This document shows, piece by piece, positions 29,923 through 39,411 of a stretch of DNA of 64,000 bases. Numbering within the stretch: the stretch's first letter is position 1; each line of letters opens with the position of its first letter. Source of the stretch: Rhodopseudomonas palustris (GTDB taxonomy: Bacteria; Pseudomonadota; Alphaproteobacteria; Rhizobiales; Xanthobacteraceae). Location: NCBI RefSeq assembly GCF_003031265.1, contig NZ_CP019966.1, forward strand, positions 558,001 to 622,000, written 5' to 3'. The position numbers were made by a program, and so were the translations under genes. The notes under the pieces are model-generated. The model was not told where the DNA came from. It did not search any database and worked only from the letters and a program-made list of their open reading frames with translations.

Positions 29923-31665
29923 GTGTCGTCCGCCGCTCCTGCGCCACGCTCATCGACCGCGCAGACCGCGACCGCGTCTGATCCGTCGCTGCTGTCGCTG
30001 CTCGGCCAAGCCGCTTTCGTGTGGGACCTCGAGTCCGATGCCTTGAGCTGGACCGGCCGGGTCGGCGAGCTGTTTCAGGACATTCCGGCCGAAGCACTGG
30101 CCTCCGGCGCGAGCTTTGCGGCGATGCTGGAGCCGTCCCGCGCGATCCGGTCCGAAGCTTTGCTCAATGGCGCTGCCGCGGTCGGCCCCGGCTGCGTGCC
30201 ATACCGGATCGAATACGGCATCCGGGCTTCCACCTCGGCCCCGGTGAGCTGGATCGAGGAGACCGGGGTTTGGTTCGCCGGTCCCGACGGCCGCCCGGCG
30301 CGGGTCGAGGGCATCGTCCGCATCAACAACGAGCGCCACGCCCGCGACGAGCAGCTCCTCAAGCTGTCTCAGCACGATCCGCTGACCGGCGAACTCAACC
30401 GCACCCATCTGATCGCCGCGCTCGCCGAAGCGATCGAGGAAGCGTCGCGCTTTCGTACCAACCTGTCGTTCATGCTGGTCGGGCTCGATCATCTGGCGCG
30501 GGTCAATGATTCGTTCGGCTTCGACGTCGCCGACGAAGTGATCTCGACCATCGCCGGCCGGATCCGCAGCCGGCTGCGCGCCGGCGATCAGCTCGGCCGA
30601 TTCTCCGGCAACAAGTTCGGCCTCGTGCTGAAGAACTGCACGGTCGACGACGCGCATATCGCGGCCGAACGATTCCTTGCCGCGGTGCGCGACGAGATCG
30701 TGCCGACCAGGTCAGGTCCGGTGTCGATCACCGCGTCGATCGGCGCGGTCAGTGCGCCGCGCCATGCCCGCACCGCCGATGAAGCCATCAACCGCGCCCA
30801 GGAGGCGCTGGCCGCCGCCAAGCATCGGCGCGCCGGCTCGTTCGCGATGTGGCGGCCGAATGTCGAGCGCGACACGCAGCGCCGGGTCAACATCCGCGTC
30901 ACCGACGAGATCGTCACCGCGCTGAACGAGCGCCGCATCGTGCTGGCCTACGAGCCGGTGGTCGACGCAGCCTCGCGGGTGCCGGCCTTCCACGAATGCC
31001 TGGTGCGGATGCGGACCGACGACGGCCAGGTGCTGCTCGCGCCCGATATCGTGCCGGTGGCCGAGCGGCTCGGGCTGATCCGGCTGGTCGATCATCGCGT
31101 GCTCGAACTGGTGGTGGCTGAACTCGCCTTGGCGCCCGGTGTCGTCCTCAGCCTCAATATCTCGCCCGACACCACCATCGATGCCGATTGGTGGGCCGGC
31201 ATCGAATCGCTGATGCTGGCGCATCCCGGCATCGCCGAGCGGATGATCGTCGAGATCACCGAGACGGTGGCGATCCCCGACCTCGACGAGGTGCGCGGCT
31301 TCGTCAACCGGCTGAAGACGCTCGGCGCTAAGATCGCCATCGACGACTTCGGCGCCGGCTACACCTCGTTTCGCAATCTGCGGGCGCTCGGCGTCGACAT
31401 CGTCAAGATCGACGGCGCCTTCGTGCAGAACATCGCGCGCTCGGCCGACGACCGTGCCTTCGTGCAGACGCTGATCGATCTGGCACGCCGGCTCGGGATC
31501 AAAACCGTGGCCGAATGGGTGCAGGACGAAGAGTCAGCGCAGCTGTTGCGCGACTGGGGCTGCGACTACATCCAGGGTCGGCTGATCGGATTGGCGTCGC
31601 AGCAGCGGCCGTGGCCGATCGTCGCCGAAGCGGCTGCGGGCCTCGCCGGCAAAGCGGTCTATTAG
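29923..31665 (+). CDS. PAS–GGDEF–EAL protein with altered motifs
   Basis: A 580-residue cytoplasmic signalling protein: a PAS-like fold (~28–135), GGDEF (~150–310) and EAL (~325–570). The cyclase motif is SGNKF (228–232), so diguanylate cyclase activity is very unlikely. In the EAL domain the name motif is ECL (358–360): the metal-binding Glu stays, Ala becomes Cys. Asn of LNIS, EITET, DDFGAGYTS and KIDGAFV are kept, but the final AEGVE has become AEWVQ. It may be a weak phosphodiesterase or a c-di-GMP receptor. GTG 29923 follows a CGAGG ribosome site. Confidence 0.82.
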   Translation: MSSAAPAPRSSTAQTATASDPSLLSLLGQAAFVWDLESDALSWTGRVGELFQDIPAEALASGASFAAMLEPSRAIRSEALLNGAAAVGPGCVPYRIEYGIRASTSAPVSWIEETGVWFAGPDGRPARVEGIVRINNERHARDEQLLKLSQHDPLTGELNRTHLIAALAEAIEEASRFRTNLSFMLVGLDHLARVNDSFGFDVADEVISTIAGRIRSRLRAGDQLGRFSGNKFGLVLKNCTVDDAHIAAERFLAAVRDEIVPTRSGPVSITASIGAVSAPRHARTADEAINRAQEALAAAKHRRAGSFAMWRPNVERDTQRRVNIRVTDEIVTALNERRIVLAYEPVVDAASRVPAFHECLVRMRTDDGQVLLAPDIVPVAERLGLIRLVDHRVLELVVAELALAPGVVLSLNISPDTTIDADWWAGIESLMLAHPGIAERMIVEITETVAIPDLDEVRGFVNRLKTLGAKIAIDDFGAGYTSFRNLRALGVDIVKIDGAFVQNIARSADDRAFVQTLIDLARRLGIKTVAEWVQDEESAQLLRDWGCDYIQGRLIGLASQQRPWPIVAEAAAGLAGKAVY

Positions 31666-31698
31666 AAAGCCGTCTATTAGAAAGACGTCGATTAGCAA
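31654..31698 (+). repeat. Three tandem 15-bp units at the stop codon
   Basis: gcggtctattagaaa, gccgtctattagaaa and gacgtcgattagcaa follow each other. As 15 is a multiple of three, each unit puts a TAG in the same frame: three in-frame stops for the GGDEF/EAL gene, the first being its real stop (31663–31665). Confidence 0.65.
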
Positions 31699-31771
31699 GG
31701 CTAAGCGAGCGACCGGGCACCGCGAGCACTGGGCCGGCCCGGCTTAAACTCTCGTGAGAGATCATCGAGGA

Positions 31772-31802
31772 TTTCCGGTTCTGATCGGATCAGAACCGGA
31801 AA
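31772..31802. terminator. Bidirectional hairpin between convergent genes
   Basis: tttccggttctgatc (31772–31786) and gatcagaaccggaaa (31788–31802) are exact reverse complements around one base. The outer A/T pairs give a T-run on either strand, so it can end both the GGDEF/EAL gene and phaR transcripts. Confidence 0.65.
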
Positions 31803-31827
31803 GATGCCTGAGCAGCAAACCTCGCTG

Positions 31828-32418
31828 CTATTCGTCTTTCTTCGGCTGTTCGAGCGACATCCGCTCCAGCCGGTCCTGCATCTCTTTCATCTGCCGCCGC
31901 AGATCTTCGATGCTGTCGGCGCCGCCGCTGGTCTCGGCCGGTACCTCGTCGGTCGATTCGTGGCTCGGCGGACGCGGCACGAACATCGAGAAGGTCTGCT
32001 GGAACAGCTCCATGTTGCGGCGGACGGTCTCTTCCAACGGCGCGAACGGTGTCAGGCTGAAGGTCGACGCCATCTGCTTGCGGAATTTCTCCTGCTCGCG
32101 TGTCAGCGAATCGATCGACTGCTCCAGATACTTCGGCACCACCATCTGCATGCTGTCGCCGTAGAAGCGGATGAGTTGTCGAAGGAAGGTGGTCGGCAGA
32201 AGGTTCTGCCCGGCCTTGTTCTCTTGCTCGAAGATGATCTGCGCGAGCACGCTTCGGGTGATGTCGTCGCCGGTCTTGGCGTCGTAAACGAGGAAGTCCT
32301 CGCCGTCCTTGACCATCGTGGCAAGGTCTTCGAGCGTCACGTAAGTACTGGTGCCGGTGTTGTAGAGTCGCCGGTTCGCGTATTTTTTGATCGTGGTCGG
32401 TTGGTCTGATTTCGCCAT
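31828..32418 (-). CDS. phaR: Polyhydroxyalkanoate synthesis repressor PhaR
   Basis: A 196-residue DNA- and PHB-binding regulator. The N-terminal PHB/PHA accumulation domain reads TTIKKYANRRLYNTGTSTYV…LEDLATMVKDGEDF, then the second conserved block ITRSVLAQIIFEQENK. The C-terminal ~60 residues are a likely coiled coil (DLRRQMKEMQDRLERM). ATG 32418 (MAKSDQPTT) is the family start; the open frame continues 28 codons upstream. PhaR represses phasin genes and others until PHB granules titrate it. It is divergent from phaA. Confidence 0.94.
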   Translation of the reverse strand: MAKSDQPTTIKKYANRRLYNTGTSTYVTLEDLATMVKDGEDFLVYDAKTGDDITRSVLAQIIFEQENKAGQNLLPTTFLRQLIRFYGDSMQMVVPKYLEQSIDSLTREQEKFRKQMASTFSLTPFAPLEETVRRNMELFQQTFSMFVPRPPSHESTDEVPAETSGGADSIEDLRRQMKEMQDRLERMSLEQPKKDE

Positions 32419-33867
<1,449 letters not shown>

Positions 33868-33932
33868 TTGCGCGTGTCGCGACGATGTCGCGATACACGG
33901 ACTGATCAGTTGCAGTGCAAGAACGATTGTTC

Positions 33933-33961
33933 AAACGCCCGGCAGATTGCCGGGCGTTTTT
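33933..33961 (+). terminator. Rho-independent terminator of phaA
   Basis: Stem aaacgcccggca (33933–33944) with tgccgggcgttt (33948–33959), 3-base loop, followed by further Ts. It separates phaA from phaB. Confidence 0.88.
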
Positions 33962-34048
33962 GCTTGATGTTCACGAGCGACCATCCTTTTATTCGAAAAG
34001 ACACAATCGCGTTCTAGACAAAAAAGGAATTGCGGGAGGAGCTTTGCA

Positions 34049-34774
34049 ATGACGCGGGTGGCGTTGGTGACTGGGGGGACGCGCGGTATCGGTGCAGCAA
34101 TCAGCAAGGCGTTGAAAGCGGCGGGCTACAAAGTCGCAGCGTCTTATGCGGGCAACGATTCGGCAGCGGAAAAATTCAAAAACGAGACGGGTATTCCGGT
34201 ATATAAATGGGACGTGAGTTCGTTCGATGCCTGTGCCGAGGGCGTCAAGAAAGTCGAGGCCGAACTCGGTCCCGTCGATGTTCTGGTGAACAATGCCGGC
34301 ATCACGCGCGACGGCGCCTTCCACAAGATGACGCTCGAGCAATGGAATGCGGTGATCAACACCAACCTCGGCTCGCTGTTCAACATGACGCGGCAGGTGA
34401 TCGAGGGCATGCGCAATCGCAAGTTCGGGCGCATCGTCAACATCTCGTCGATCAATGGGCAGAAGGGCCAGTTCGGTCAGGTGAACTATTCGGCCGCCAA
34501 GGCGGGCGACATCGGCTTCACCAAAGCGCTGGCACTAGAGAATGCGCGCGGCGGCATCACGGTGAACGCGATCTGCCCGGGCTACATCAACACCGAGATG
34601 GTGCAGGCGGTGCCGAAGGATGTGCTCGAGAAGGCGATCCTGCCGCTGATTCCATGCAACCGGCTCGGCGAGGCCGAGGAGATCGCGCGGGCCGTGGTGT
34701 TCCTCGCCGGCGACGATGCCGGCTACATCACCGGCTCGACGCTCACCATCAACGGCGGCCAATACATGGTTTGA
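34049..34774 (+). CDS. phaB: Acetoacetyl-CoA reductase
   Basis: A 241-residue short-chain dehydrogenase that reduces acetoacetyl-CoA to (R)-3-hydroxybutyryl-CoA with NADPH. The nucleotide motif VTGGTRGIGAAI is at the N-terminus; NNAGITRDG follows; the catalytic set is Ser134, Tyr147 and Lys151 (NYSAAKAG). The insert INGQKGQFGQ is characteristic of PhaB/PhbB. GGGAGGAG precedes the ATG. It lies 181 bases after phaA with a terminator between, so it needs its own promoter or readthrough. Confidence 0.95.
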   Translation: MTRVALVTGGTRGIGAAISKALKAAGYKVAASYAGNDSAAEKFKNETGIPVYKWDVSSFDACAEGVKKVEAELGPVDVLVNNAGITRDGAFHKMTLEQWNAVINTNLGSLFNMTRQVIEGMRNRKFGRIVNISSINGQKGQFGQVNYSAAKAGDIGFTKALALENARGGITVNAICPGYINTEMVQAVPKDVLEKAILPLIPCNRLGEAEEIARAVVFLAGDDAGYITGSTLTINGGQYMV

Positions 34775-34794
34775 GGCACAAGGGTGGGACTTCG

Positions 34795-34832
34795 ATCCTC
34801 GCACGGCGCGTCTGCCGTGCTGCTGCGAGGAT
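34795..34832 (+). terminator. Imperfect hairpin after phaB
   Basis: atcctcgcacggc (34795–34807) pairs with gccgtgc…gaggat (34814–34832), with a 6-base bulge tgctgc. There is no T-run. It could weaken readthrough from phaB into the transporter gene. Confidence 0.4.
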
Positions 34833-34850
34833 CAGCCTGCAGGTGCGCTC

Positions 34851-35717
34851 ATGACGTCGCGCGTTGCGACGCTGATCGGGCTGTCGGCGATCCTGATGTG
34901 GTCGCTGCTTGCGGTGATGACCGTTGCGACCGGCACCATCCCGGCGTTTCAGCTTGCCGCGATGACGTTCGCGATCGGTGCGCTCGCTGCCGCGATCGGA
35001 TGGATCGTGCGGCCGCAGGCGGTTCGCGCGCTGCGCCAGCCGCCGCTGGTGTGGGCGGTCGGCGTCGGCGGGTTGTTCGGCTATCACGCGCTGTATTTCC
35101 TGGCGCTGCGGCTGGCGCCGCCGGCCGAGGCCGGCCTGTTGAATTATCTGTGGCCGCTGCTGATCGTGCTGTTCTCCTCGCTGCTGCCGGGCGAGCGGCT
35201 GAAGCTGCATCACGTTGCCGGCGCGCTGCTCGGGCTTGCCGGCACGGTGCTGCTGTTCACCGGCAACGGTGCGGTGATCGAGCGGGCCTATCTGCCCGGG
35301 CTTGCCGCGGCGTTCATCGCGGCTTTCGTCTGGGCGAGCTATTCGGTGCTGTCGCGCCGGCTCAGTGCGGTGCCGACCGATGCGGTCGCCGGCTTCTGCT
35401 TCGTCACCGCGCTGCTGGCCACGGCCGTGCATCTGCTGATCGAGCCGACCGTGTGGCCGGACACCACGATGCAATGGGCGGCGATCATTGCGCTCGGGAT
35501 CGGACCGGTCGGGGCCGCCTTCTACGCTTGGGACATCGGGATGAAACGCGGCGACATCCGCGTGCTCGGCGCCGCGTCTTATGCCACGCCGCTGCTGTCG
35601 ACAGCGTTTCTGATCCTCGCCGGCTATGCCCGTCCAACCACGGCGCTGGCAATTGCAGCGTTGCTGATCGCCGGCGGCGGCCTGCTCGCCGCCAAGGACA
35701 TGCTGAAGCGAAGTTGA
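34851..35717 (+). CDS. EamA/DMT-family exporter
   Basis: A 288-residue membrane protein with ten predicted helices; the start at ATG 34851 (MTSRVATLIGLSAILMWS) begins at the first helix. The pattern LFGYHALYFLALRLAPPAEAGLLNYLWPLLIVLFSSLLPGE resembles the YddG-type aromatic amino-acid exporters within the family, but the substrate is not provable. It lies 76 bases after phaB and ends before a strong bidirectional terminator. Confidence 0.87.
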   Translation: MTSRVATLIGLSAILMWSLLAVMTVATGTIPAFQLAAMTFAIGALAAAIGWIVRPQAVRALRQPPLVWAVGVGGLFGYHALYFLALRLAPPAEAGLLNYLWPLLIVLFSSLLPGERLKLHHVAGALLGLAGTVLLFTGNGAVIERAYLPGLAAAFIAAFVWASYSVLSRRLSAVPTDAVAGFCFVTALLATAVHLLIEPTVWPDTTMQWAAIIALGIGPVGAAFYAWDIGMKRGDIRVLGAASYATPLLSTAFLILAGYARPTTALAIAALLIAGGGLLAAKDMLKRS

Positions 35718-35736
35718 TCCAGCGAGGCCCGTACAG

Positions 35737-35767
35737 CAAAGCGACCGGAGGCTGTCCGGTCGCTTTG
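35737..35767. terminator. Bidirectional terminator
   Basis: caaagcgaccgga (35737–35749) pairs with tccggtcgctttg (35755–35767), 5-base loop. It separates the DMT exporter from the convergent His-rich peptide gene. Confidence 0.75.
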
Positions 35768-35786
35768 TCGTGATCTGCCGAAGAAA

Positions 35787-35999
35787 TCAGTAGCGGTGCT
35801 TATGGATCACCACCACGCGGTCGCCGTGATGATGGTGATGCCGCCAGCCGCGGTGCCAGCCGTGGTCCCGATGCACCATCTCGGCGCGCGGGCCATCGCG
35901 ATACACCTTCTTCTTGATGATCGTGGTCTCGGCGGACGCAATCGAGGGAAGCGAAATCGCGGCCGCGGCAACCGCGGCGAGCACGTAGCCCATCTTCAT
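35787..35999 (-). CDS. Small secreted His-rich protein
   Basis: A 70-residue protein with a Sec signal peptide (MKMGYVLAAVAAAAISLPSIASA) and a ~47-residue mature part with eleven or more His, including HRGWRHHHHHGDRVVVIHKH. The His clusters suggest metal binding or a surface-charge role; no enzyme motif exists. ATG 35999 has AGGAG at good spacing. An EcfG-like promoter lies just upstream. The aspartic-protease gene is 109 bases further upstream on the same strand. Confidence 0.75.
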   Translation of the reverse strand: MKMGYVLAAVAAAAISLPSIASAETTIIKKKVYRDGPRAEMVHRDHGWHRGWRHHHHHGDRVVVIHKHRY

Positions 36000-36033
36000 G
36001 TGTGTCTCCTCTCTGTTCAAATTGCGGAGAGAA

Positions 36034-36058
36034 AACAAGCAGTCGCGATGAGCGTTCC
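36034..36058 (-). promoter_or_regulatory. EcfG-type (general stress) promoter candidate
   Basis: On the minus strand GGAAC (36058–36054) is followed after 17 bases by GTTTT (from 36036). This fits the alphaproteobacterial σEcfG pattern GGAAC-N16/17-(c)GTT. It is about 35 bases upstream of the start of the His-rich peptide. Confidence 0.5.
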
Positions 36059-36108
36059 TGCGGAACCGCAGGGATTTTCTTGAACGGATGTTCAGGAAGT
36101 AATCGAGA

Positions 36109-36630
36109 TTATTGCTCGAGAACCATGCGGCCGTCCGCATAGGCGAAGCGCTTCAGCTTCGACAGATAGGACAGTCCGAGCAGGTTCTCCGACAGCGCTT
36201 CGTCGGGAAGTACCAGCGCATCGACGTCGCGCACGATCAGTCCGCCGACGTCCAGCATCGCGATGCGGGCGCGCGCCGCTTTCACCTGACCGTTCGCGGT
36301 CGAGACCTTGGCGGTGTAGTCGCCGCGCGACGGCCGCAGACCGAACCGCGCCGCCGAGCTTTCATTGAGAGCGACCACCGAGGCGCCGGTGTCGACCATG
36401 AACGACAGCCGCTGGCCGTCGATCCGGCCATCGGTGCGGAAATGGCCGCGCGGGTCGCGGTCGATGCTGATGCTGCGGCCATGGGCTTCGGAAGTCGCCG
36501 CCGCCATGCCGACAGTGGCGTGAGGCGCCGCATGGGCCTGCGCCGGAGCCGGGGTAATCCGGTCGGCGATTTGAGCCATCGCGGTGCCGAGCACCACCAG
36601 GGCTGCGGCGAAAATCAGGATGCTACGCAT
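36109..36630 (-). CDS. Membrane-anchored retropepsin-like aspartic protease
   Basis: A 173-residue protein of the TIGR02281-type bacterial clan AA family. An N-terminal membrane segment (ILIFAAALVVLGTAMAQ) is followed by a linker and the protease fold. Active-site Asp80-Thr-Gly-Ala is in FMVDTGASVVAL; the hydrophobic-Gly flap partner is ENLLGLSYLSKL. Such enzymes act as homodimers like retroviral proteases. Substrates are unknown. It stands between hrpB and the His-rich peptide gene on the same strand. Confidence 0.88.
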   Translation of the reverse strand: MRSILIFAAALVVLGTAMAQIADRITPAPAQAHAAPHATVGMAAATSEAHGRSISIDRDPRGHFRTDGRIDGQRLSFMVDTGASVVALNESSAARFGLRPSRGDYTAKVSTANGQVKAARARIAMLDVGGLIVRDVDALVLPDEALSENLLGLSYLSKLKRFAYADGRMVLEQ

Positions 36631-36760
36631 AACGCCTACTCACACAGTCCGTCGCCGCGCAGATTGGATCACGCGCGGATGCCGGACGCGACCGCGGCGT
36701 CCGATGCATCCGGATGTTTTTGGCGAAAACGGTGAGCGAAGGATTAACGCGAGCGCCGGC

Positions 36761-39238
36761 TCAGCTGCCTTTCGGCTTGGCGCGGCGGGTCGGCGGCGCG
36801 GAGGCGGGGTCTTCGGGCCAGGGGTGACGCGGATAGCGGCCGCGCAGATCGGCCCGCACCCCGGCATACGAGCCGCGCCAGAATCCTGGGAGGTCGCGCG
36901 TGACCTGCACCGGCCGGTGCGCCGGCGACAGCAGTTCCAGCACCAGCGGCACCGCGCCGCCGGCGACCGACGGATGGCTGGTCAGGCCGAACAATTCCTG
37001 CAGCCGCACCGCGATGGTCGGGCCCTGTTCGGCCTCGTAATCGATCGGCAGCTTCGAGCCGGTCGGCGCTTCGAAATGGGTCGGAGCCTCGCGATCGAGC
37101 CGGCCGCGCAGCTCCCACGGCAGCAGGTTCATCAGGGCGTCCGACAGGTCGGAGGCCGAAAAATCTCTCAGGCCTGTCTTGTCGAACAGCGCCGGCACCA
37201 GCCAGTTTTCGCGCGACTCGGCGAGGGCGGCGTCCGACAAATCAGGCCAGGGGTCACCCTCGGCCTTGCGCAGGAACATCACCCGGCCGCGCCATTGCTG
37301 AAGCTGCTTCGACCACGGCAACCGGTCGAGCCCGGCCGCGACCAGGCCGTCGGCGAGCCCGCGCGCGGTCTGTTCGGACGGCGTCAGCGCCAGCGGTGCT
37401 TCGGACAGCGTGATCGCATGCAGCCCACGGCGGCGCCGGGCGCGGAGCGCCATCGCGGAGCGGTCGAAGCTCACCTCGTCCGCGTCGGTGATCTGATCGC
37501 CGAAATGCAGCTCGATCTCGGACAGCGTGATCGGCGCCGCCAGCAAGATGCGGCCCTGTGCGGCGCTGCCGGTGAGTTCGCCGACCGCCAGATACGGCGC
37601 GCGTGCCAACGCGGAAGTCTGCTCAACCGCGGCGCCGCGGCCATTGGCGAGCGTGAAGCTGCCATTGCCGCGGTTCTTGGCGACACGATCCGGGAACGCG
37701 AAGGCGAGCAGGACGCCGGAGGAGAGCTCGCCCGCGTCTTGCGGGGAGCGAGACGACGATGCTGCCTGCGCCGCCCAGCGCTGCGCCATCTGCCGGGCGC
37801 TGCTGGCGCGCTGCGAGCGGTCGCGGCGGAATTGGTCGCGGCGATGGTCGAGATCGGCCCCGTCGCCGCCCAGCCCGCGCTCGGTCAGAATCGCGGCGAT
37901 TTCGGCGGCATCCTCGGCGCAGCCGTGGCGGGCGGCATCGACGATCATCCGCGCCAGCCGTGGCGGCAGCGCCATCGCCCGCAGGCTGCGGCCCTCGTCG
38001 GTGATGCGGCCGTCCGGGTCGAGCGCGCCGAGCTCGCCGAGCAGCTCGCGGGCTTCCTTCAGCGCCGGCTGCGGCGGCGGATCGAGGAAGGCCAGCGACG
38101 ACGGATCGGCGACGCCCCACTGGGCGAGGTCGAGCAGCAGCGACGACAGATCGGCGGACAGGATCTCCGGCTGCGTATAGGCCGGCAGCGACGCGGTCTG
38201 CGGCTCGTCCCATAGCCGGTAGCAGACGCCGGGCTCGATCCGGCCGGCACGGCCGCGGCGCTGATCGACCGCGGCGCGCGAGGCGCGCACCGTCTCCAGC
38301 CGGGTCAGGCCGAGGTCAGGCTCGTAACGGGGGACTCGGGACAAGCCACAATCGACGACGATCCGCACGCCCTCGATGGTCAGCGAGGTCTCGGCGATCG
38401 AGGTCGCCAGCACCACTTTGCGCTGGCCTTTCGGTGCAGGCTGGATGGCGCGGTCCTGCACCGCGGCGTCGAGCGCGCCGAACAGCGGGACGATCTCGAC
38501 CGCCGGATCCTGCACCCGCTCGCGCAGCATCGTCTCGGTGCGCCGGATTTCGGCGGCGCCGGGCAGAAACGCCAGCACCGAGCCGGTTTCCGCCCGCAGC
38601 GCCTGCGCGATGGCCTCGGCCATCTGCCGCTCCGACGGCGCGTCGCTGCGGCGGCCGAGATAGCGGGTCTCGACCGGAAACGCCCGGCCGAGGCTTTCGA
38701 CCACCGGCGCATCCCCGAGCAGCCGGGCGACGCGGGCGCCGTCGATCGTCGCCGACATCACCAGGATGCGCAGATCCTCGCGCAGACCTTGCTGGGCGTC
38801 GCGAGCCAGGGCGAGGCCGAGATCGGCATCGAGCGAGCGTTCGTGAAACTCGTCGAACAGCACAGCAGCGACTCCGGTGAGTTCCGGGTCGTCGAGGATC
38901 TGGCGGGTGAAAATGCCCTCGGTGACGACCTCGATCCGGGTGGCGCGTGACACCTTGGAGCCGAATCGGACGCGGTAACCGACCGTCTCGCCAGCCTTCT
39001 CGCCCAGCGTCTTCGCCATCCGCTCGGCGCTGGCGCGGGCGGCGATCCGCCGTGGCTCGAGCACGATGATCTTCTGGTTCTTCAGCCACGGCGCATCGAG
39101 CAACGCGAGCGGCACGCGGGTGGTCTTGCCGGCGCCGGGGGGCGCGACCAACACCGCAGTATTGCTCGCCTCGAGCGCGGCGGTGAGCTCGTCGAGCGCG
39201 TCGTCGATCGGCAGCGGGGTGTCGAAGGTGCGGGTCAA
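36761..39238 (-). CDS. hrpB: ATP-dependent helicase HrpB
   Basis: An 825-residue DEAH-type helicase. Walker A is VAPPGAGKTTRVPLALL near residue 35, motif II DEFHERSLDADLGLAL, motif III MSATID, and motif VI QRRGRAGRIEPGVCYRLW. The HrpB-specific C-terminal domain follows (PYLAVGELTG…WDAL-type LPWELRGRLDREAPTHFEAPTGSKLPIDY). HrpB may unwind RNA, but its role is poorly known in any species. It is divergent from the acyltransferase gene. A CtrA-like half site TTAACCAT lies about 30 bases upstream. Confidence 0.95.
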   Translation of the reverse strand: MTRTFDTPLPIDDALDELTAALEASNTAVLVAPPGAGKTTRVPLALLDAPWLKNQKIIVLEPRRIAARASAERMAKTLGEKAGETVGYRVRFGSKVSRATRIEVVTEGIFTRQILDDPELTGVAAVLFDEFHERSLDADLGLALARDAQQGLREDLRILVMSATIDGARVARLLGDAPVVESLGRAFPVETRYLGRRSDAPSERQMAEAIAQALRAETGSVLAFLPGAAEIRRTETMLRERVQDPAVEIVPLFGALDAAVQDRAIQPAPKGQRKVVLATSIAETSLTIEGVRIVVDCGLSRVPRYEPDLGLTRLETVRASRAAVDQRRGRAGRIEPGVCYRLWDEPQTASLPAYTQPEILSADLSSLLLDLAQWGVADPSSLAFLDPPPQPALKEARELLGELGALDPDGRITDEGRSLRAMALPPRLARMIVDAARHGCAEDAAEIAAILTERGLGGDGADLDHRRDQFRRDRSQRASSARQMAQRWAAQAASSSRSPQDAGELSSGVLLAFAFPDRVAKNRGNGSFTLANGRGAAVEQTSALARAPYLAVGELTGSAAQGRILLAAPITLSEIELHFGDQITDADEVSFDRSAMALRARRRRGLHAITLSEAPLALTPSEQTARGLADGLVAAGLDRLPWSKQLQQWRGRVMFLRKAEGDPWPDLSDAALAESRENWLVPALFDKTGLRDFSASDLSDALMNLLPWELRGRLDREAPTHFEAPTGSKLPIDYEAEQGPTIAVRLQELFGLTSHPSVAGGAVPLVLELLSPAHRPVQVTRDLPGFWRGSYAGVRADLRGRYPRHPWPEDPASAPPTRRAKPKGS

Positions 39239-39411
39239 AAGTCAGCTCGAAGGATGCAAGGGGCGGATGGTTAACAGAAACAACCTGCAGCGGCAAAACA
39301 GCCCACCCAGGCTTCCAATTCCGGAAATGCCGCACATTCGATAGTGGGGGCAACACTAACTCAACCGATCGCGCCGATGATGCATCCGAGCCGCATCAGA
39401 CGGGAACAACC

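Noticed and set aside
39267..39274. TTAACCAT (CtrA-like half site) upstream of hrpB
   Set aside because: A single 8-mer half site without a second half or promoter context is expected by chance; mentioned only in the gene entry.
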